From Mesocentrotus franciscanus (Eukaryota > Echinodermata > Echinoidea > Camarodonta > Strongylocentrotidae), in the NCBI GenBank assembly GCA_037976565.1, contig CP137682.1, forward strand, positions 28,764,199-28,828,198: 64,000 bases of DNA, given 5' to 3'. The position numbers were made by a program, and so were the translations under genes. Shown here one piece after another: positions 58,961-64,000 of the stretch. The notes below the pieces were generated by a model. The model saw nothing but the letters and a program-made list of their open reading frames with translations, made no database searches and was not told the origin of the DNA. Position 1 is the stretch's first letter. Each line of letters opens with the position of its first letter.

Positions 58961-59975
58961 GTAGGCTGGAAGAAGAAAAAAAATCAGCATCCTTGTCGGC
59001 AAAGTGGGACCCTTTTCAGTCCCTTTTCCATTCAAAATCTTCTAGCATCCCCCCTAAATATGGAGGCCGTTTTACAGAAAGCAACAATGTCTATATCGTA
59101 TAATATGATGATTGTGAAGACATTGATAATAGTATCTCAAGGATCAAATTAAATATGACGTTCTTGTTGATGGGCCATGAATATTTATCAGACAATAAAG
59201 GACTAAACAGCTCATCTTGATGTAACTATTGTTGTGCCATGCACATGATCTCCGTGTGCCACATTGGATTTCTTATGGGATAGTCATACCATTAACCTAA
59301 CCAAGGGAGTCGAGATCATTTATATATTTCCAGTGTAAAGTTAAGCTACACAGGTTTTCAAATTGGTTTTCAAATTGGTTTTCATGTACCTACACAAGAC
59401 AAGAAAATTTGGAAATCTGCAAAGCTTTTGTGTATCGGAGAGCATTTATATGTTTCAATATAGATGAAGACGAGTGTCATTAGGTAATTGGTCTGATCAT
59501 TGAACATATAAAAGAAGAGCACGCGATCTTTGTCTAGTGGTGCAAGCCATAATTTTTTTTTACAACAAGTACAACTTATTCAAGGAAGCCTAATGTTAAC
59601 AAAGAAGACTGATGACGTATCCGTCTGTACGGTGGATGACTATGAACAAACAAGTTCGCTAATTCCGTAACAACATTATCAGTAGTTCTTCGTCTCAGCA
59701 TGGTCTCAGACTGACAGTTGCGTTAATCCGCCATTGTTACAAAGGGATTAATTTAAGAACCCTTCAGTTTGTTTCTATTTTTACTCGGACAAAGGATTAG
59801 CTAATCTGTGGGCATCATTATAGTTCGATCCATAGCTGAGAATGCATGTCCTTTTTTTTGTCACCTCTTCAGATCCCAATGGAAAGCAAATTGACTGCGT
59901 CATGAACTAATACAAACTTGACTGTACAGTGGGGTTAAGACACCTGTAGGCCTATATTGTTTGACTTTCTTCGCA
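58961..59975. other. Intergenic, nothing recognised
   Basis: Contains two or three tandem copies of TTTTCAAATTGG at about 59353-59384. No gene was supported. Confidence 0.4.
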
Positions 59976-60375
59976 GTTCAATTCACCCTCTCTCTAGCTC
60001 GATCCTATCCCTCAGTCTTTTCCCCACTCTCCTGAATTCTGTTCATTTTGCCATCTTACAATGTATCTCACAAAAAATGGGCATGGGATGTAAACGCGTT
60101 TAGAAGCTTTCATTTTAAAAATTATATATGGAGGATAGACTATATGGAGGGTATATATATGGAGAGTATATATATATATATATATATGGAGGGTAGACTG
60201 ACTATCATCGCTGTTCAATTCACCCTCTCTTCATTAGCTCGATCCTATCCCTCAGTCTTTTCCCCACTCTCCTGAATTCTTTCCCTTTTGCCATCTTACA
60301 ATGTATCTCACAAAACATCGGCATGGGATGTAAACGCGTTTAGAAGCTTTAATTTTGAAATTATATATGGAGGGT
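59976..60375 (+). repeat. Tandem duplication with a 237-bp offset
   Basis: GTTCAATTCACCCTCTCT through TTATATATGGAGG occurs at 59976-60133 and again at 60213-60375. Shared blocks are CTTTTCCCCACTCTCCTGAA and GATGTAAACGCGTTTAGAAG. The copies are separated by a TATATA tract (60165-60186). Confidence 0.9.
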
Positions 60376-60902
60376 AAAAGCCCTGCCTGCCCCCCTTCCC
60401 CACATAATAGACTCCTTTTAAAAAAAGGCAAATACAAAAAACAGCGTGTGGATTACATCTTTCCAGGAGGGGGGATGCTAACAGTTTCCCGAATGTGTCC
60501 CTATTCATACTAATGCTCCCGTTTAACGATAAACCGTACTCAAGAAAATTCACAATCATCAAATGCTAAAACAAATCATTACGTGACTGAAATAATAAAA
60601 CATTTAATATGACTATGTTATCGTTCATTGATGTACATTTATGAATAGTAAAAAAATAAATAAAGTACGTCAAATATACAAAATTCACAGTCTTATAAAA
60701 TTAATATGTTTTTGCGATATAGTTTGGCAAATGTTGTGCCAAATTGGAAAATGGGTGTAATGTAAAAGGAAATAATCTTATTATTCCAATATACAAATTA
60801 AAAGGGAAAATAATAATACTGATACAATTTCTTGGTTTTGTCGTGGTTTGTTTTGTACATTGCAAGATGGAAAAACGAAATGATCTTTGGTAGTTTTGAG
60901 CT

Positions 60903-61440
60903 TTAAAGGTACTATGTCCCATTTGCAGGCCAACAAAATGAAAAGGTTAAATTCCAACGGCATATGAAAGACAATACTAATTTAGAACTTCCCTCAAAAC
61001 GAAAGGGCTTGAAAATGGCTTTTAGTGGGAAAATAACGAACATTGGTTGTTAAACCGACTTAAGTGATTGCAATCACCTAAGTAATAGTCTGATTTCCAG
61101 ACCCTTGTACCGAATGGTCGTACGTTTTGTGCTGCACAAAGATTCAATCAGTTTAATTTTGGCCATTACAAGTAGTGGGTTATTGATGTATACAAATGCT
61201 CATGTACATGTTACAGCTCATTTTATGTATGTTATTACCAAAGAAGAAAAAAGGCAGTCAGTCACTCAATAGTGTCTGACAGTGAAGTCTAGAAGGTAAA
61301 CGGGTTTCCTTGTATAATTTGAATACTAGGACACTACTAATGTTTAAATTGCACAGATAGGACATACATGACATATTTATAATTCCTGCAAAATTCTACA
61401 GAATTTGATGTTGGCTGCAAAAGGGACATAGTATCTTTAA
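60903..61440 (-). mobile_element. TTAA-flanked miniature element (AGATACTATGTCCC family), copy 3
   Basis: TTAA-AGGTACTATGTCCC to GGGACATAGTATCT-TTAA, in the opposite orientation to copies 1 and 2 and more diverged. A small insertion disrupts the region corresponding to the 79-codon frame. Confidence 0.8.
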
Positions 61441-61828
61441 AGATTCAAATTAATTAAGCACTTTTCCCTTCAAGCTGTTGTATAAAAAAAATCATTACTT
61501 TGTAGACTTGTAAGCGGAAGGCAGTGGGGCATAGGCCGGCGTTGTCCTCGGCTGAATAGCCCTGATAGTATGACTAGTGGTGCCTGTGGTGGATTTGGGG
61601 TGCTGGGTGGCATGACCGACCCTTGCTCATCCCTTTTGAAACCCAGTTGTCATACCTAAATTTCACAACAAAATGCCTTTTAATTGCATAATTTTGGCCC
61701 CTCCCCCTCTCTTTATTTTTTTTATATTTTTAATTTTTAATATATAATTTATATACATGTACATATAAAATTGTGGACTAGTACATGGCTGGACATACCA
61801 CCAAGCAGCCATTGATATAATGCAGTGA

Positions 61829-61891
61829 TTTTTCTTCTTCTTCTTCTTCTTCTTCTTCTTCTTCTTCTTCTTCTTCTTCTTCTTCTTCTTC
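61829..61891. repeat. CTT microsatellite
   Basis: About 21 pure (CTT) units. The minus-strand poly-Lys frame is an artefact. Confidence 0.95.
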
Positions 61892-62039
61892 AGTATACAT
61901 AATCTATCTCCAATTATCAACTGAATACGGCATGTGGTGGTCCATGTCTATTATTTTACAATAGAACGCATATAGTGGAACAAGTTTCTTGATTTACTAC
62001 TTCATCTCTCTTCTCATACTTTCCGTGTTGCGCCATTGT

Positions 62040-62412
62040 CGTGTAAGGCAACTTCGTATTTTTACGCAAACGCTTCCCGCGGGATTTCCTGTTCGTCTTC
62101 ATGTCTGTATGTCTTGCAGACGCAAACGAAAAGCTCGATGACCGACCCGAATCCCTACTCGATACCCGCTTGTATTTCTTCGAAGAAACGCGATATCTAG
62201 TTCCAGCGTCGACATCGTCGCTCTCTGCCTCGCCGTCGGAGCTCGGGTTGGACTCGGTTCCGGAAGATGAAGAACCACTGTCGGACGAACAGCTATCAGA
62301 GTCCCTCGATGATGACGACGAACTGGACGATGAATACGATTCTGAGTCCGAATTCGAATCCGAGGAACTTGAGCCCGAATCACCCCCTGACGATGATCTA
62401 TGAATATAATAA
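62040..62412. other. GC-richer patch with open frames on both strands
   Basis: The plus strand has an ATG at 62101 and 100 codons rich in Ser/Asp/Glu/Leu, stopping at 62401-62403, with AATAAA at 62408. The minus strand is open from a candidate acceptor (ttatattcatag at about 62400) to a stop near 61958. It reads a Ser/Asp-rich stretch (DSGSSSSDSNSDSESYSS) and then a basic stretch (RKSRGKRLRKNTK). The patch is clearly richer in CpG than its surroundings. One strand is probably coding, but I cannot decide which from composition alone, and no family is recognised. Confidence 0.4.
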
Positions 62413-64000
62413 AGTGTAAACTAATTTAAGCACTATGGGTCTACGTCGTAACTCGATTGCACAGACATCCAAGAAATCAATTAAAGGGTGATTTTAATAC
62501 CGTATTGCATATCATATAGAAAACATATTATACGTATTACGTAGTACGTCATTGACATGTTTGCACATTTCGAAAGGTGATTGACAAAGCTATTGAAACT
62601 GCCTAACGCTGTTTTTTTTCTCGAAAGTCTTTCAGATGTTGTTTCAATTATTATAAGATCGGGAGAAAAAAAGAGCAGAGAGGGACAGTCTCCTTATAAT
62701 TTTAGAATAAGGCCTTGATAGATATAAAAATGAATTAAAAAACCCTTGAATAGTCTTTAAAATTGTTTCAAGGCCACAACAAATATTGCGATCCATGTCT
62801 CAAAATATAGTCCTACAGGTGCCCCTTTCCCATTGCATTATAAGTAGTGCGATGGGCATTCTTTTCACAATTAGATACCACTGAGCGATGTGGATATCAA
62901 GGAATTGAGACAAAAACAAAAAGAGATAATAACTTTTTTGCTCAGCGGTCAATATCCTACTCCGAATTCCCAACTTAAACCCTAACCCTAATCCTAACGG
63001 AAAACCCTATAAAACTAAAGCCCGGAGCAACTGTCTGTCGCCAGTGCATAATGTATGAGCGCCTCGTATAGATCGTAAATTATTTTTATTGGGCCATGGA
63101 AATGAAGCTGGCACCTCAATATCAGACACGTAAATAGTCGGAGAGGTCATAAGACACTCCGCATTGATCCCCGACGTTTTCCGCTAAACAATCGATGTTT
63201 ATTCAAAGCATCTGAATAATTGACGTGAATACGTGTTTTGAATCATTAAACTTTCTTTGGAGATTTCATGGCCAGTTTTCCACCCAACCGAAACTAGATC
63301 AATAATTTCCGAATGGCATGTGTCAGCGATGATGAAGCAAGAAATTGTCAGTTAATTTGCGGAGACTTTATTTAAATTTCCTTTCATGCAAATTGTTTTT
63401 CGTCCCTTATTTTGGTTTTCTCAACTTATTTCAGAAAATTATCTACGTACAAAGATTTGATAAATAGATATATATTTCTTTTTACCTTCATAATTGTGTT
63501 ATATTTTTACAATCTAAATCCCGGGCTTTTAGTGTTGATTTGATAACAATAATATTACTGTTATTTATATAATTGTGATCAAAGTGCAAGTGATACTGTA
63601 CTTACAGTACTTCAGCCCCGGGAAAGTTAGAGTAAATTCACTGCCGTCGCTACAACTTAAAATTTTCATTCGATTTACTGGAACCCCTATCTTTTAAAGC
63701 ATAACATTTCAACAAGTAATATACACCTGTATGTTTCATTTCCCAATCCGCTCATCACACCTGAATATTTTACTGTTAAATTAAGATCATCCAGAAACAC
63801 GGTAAACAAGGATTTTTTGTACTTATATCATTTAATCATTTGAATCTTTTGGGGGTCTATAAAGATATATAACAACGGAAATGCAAACATATATCCAGCG
63901 CATTGGAAAGGAACGAACAAAAATCACAATCAAGTCATATTTCTATCCATGTTGTCTCTGTTTTCTCGATAGATCATTTCCGACATGTCCGATGAAAAAT
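62413..64000. other. AT-rich right end
   Basis: No supported gene. At 63957-63973 a pyrimidine-rich run ending ctcgatag could be an acceptor of an exon that leaves the window, but too little follows to judge. Confidence 0.35.

Noticed and set aside
61663..61920. Frame with a long poly-Lys run
   Set aside because: Translation of a pure CTT microsatellite.
62976..63012. CCCTAA-like telomeric motif
   Set aside because: Only two or three imperfect units; no array.

Overview
The window is animal nuclear DNA, AT-rich and crowded with transposable elements. It holds one complete, intron-rich housekeeping gene and a few smaller or broken ones. The repeat content points to an echinoderm, most likely a sea urchin: CR1/L2-like LINEs, tRNA-derived SINEs, many TTAA- and TA-flanked miniature inverted-repeat elements, and a large foldback element resembling the TU class described from sea urchins. 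That taxonomic call is inference.

Left third (1-34,000). At 1-1,235 lies the decayed 3' end of a Ty3/gypsy retrotransposon. A broken LINE reverse transcriptase follows (2,674-3,417, minus), then two exons of a Mind-bomb-like E3 ligase (4,487-3,819, minus). An RIP-like kinase exon carries an in-frame stop (12,868-12,421, minus). A candidate last exon of an unknown minus-strand gene sits at 24,391-24,294. The rest is repeats: pyrimidine-rich microsatellites, two sets of segmental duplications, a 2-kb minisatellite, two piggyBac-like non-autonomous elements, a hAT-like element with a perfect 8-bp target duplication, and a 2.6-kb foldback element at 31,377-33,989.

Middle and right (34,308-56,971, plus). 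This is a full NOP2 (p120/NOL1) gene, the 28S rRNA cytosine-5 methyltransferase. I resolve 16 coding exons whose phases all agree and give 918 codons plus stop. Intron 6 is a U12-type AT-AC intron, as in the human p120 gene. Intron 1 (8 kb) is packed with miniature elements and also contains a separate two-exon gene for a small SGNH/GDSL-type hydrolase-like protein on the same strand (38,527-40,006). Later introns carry LINE, SINE and hairpin insertions.

Right end (57,000-64,000). The NOP2 3' flank carries GAT, CTT and TA microsatellites, a tandem duplication and a third copy of a TTAA-flanked element. A GC-richer patch near 62,000-62,410 is open on both strands and rich in Ser/Asp/Glu, with uncertain coding strand. 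There are no bacterial-type operons, CRISPR arrays or phage-like systems. All exon boundaries were inferred by eye from splice consensus, reading phase and family knowledge.
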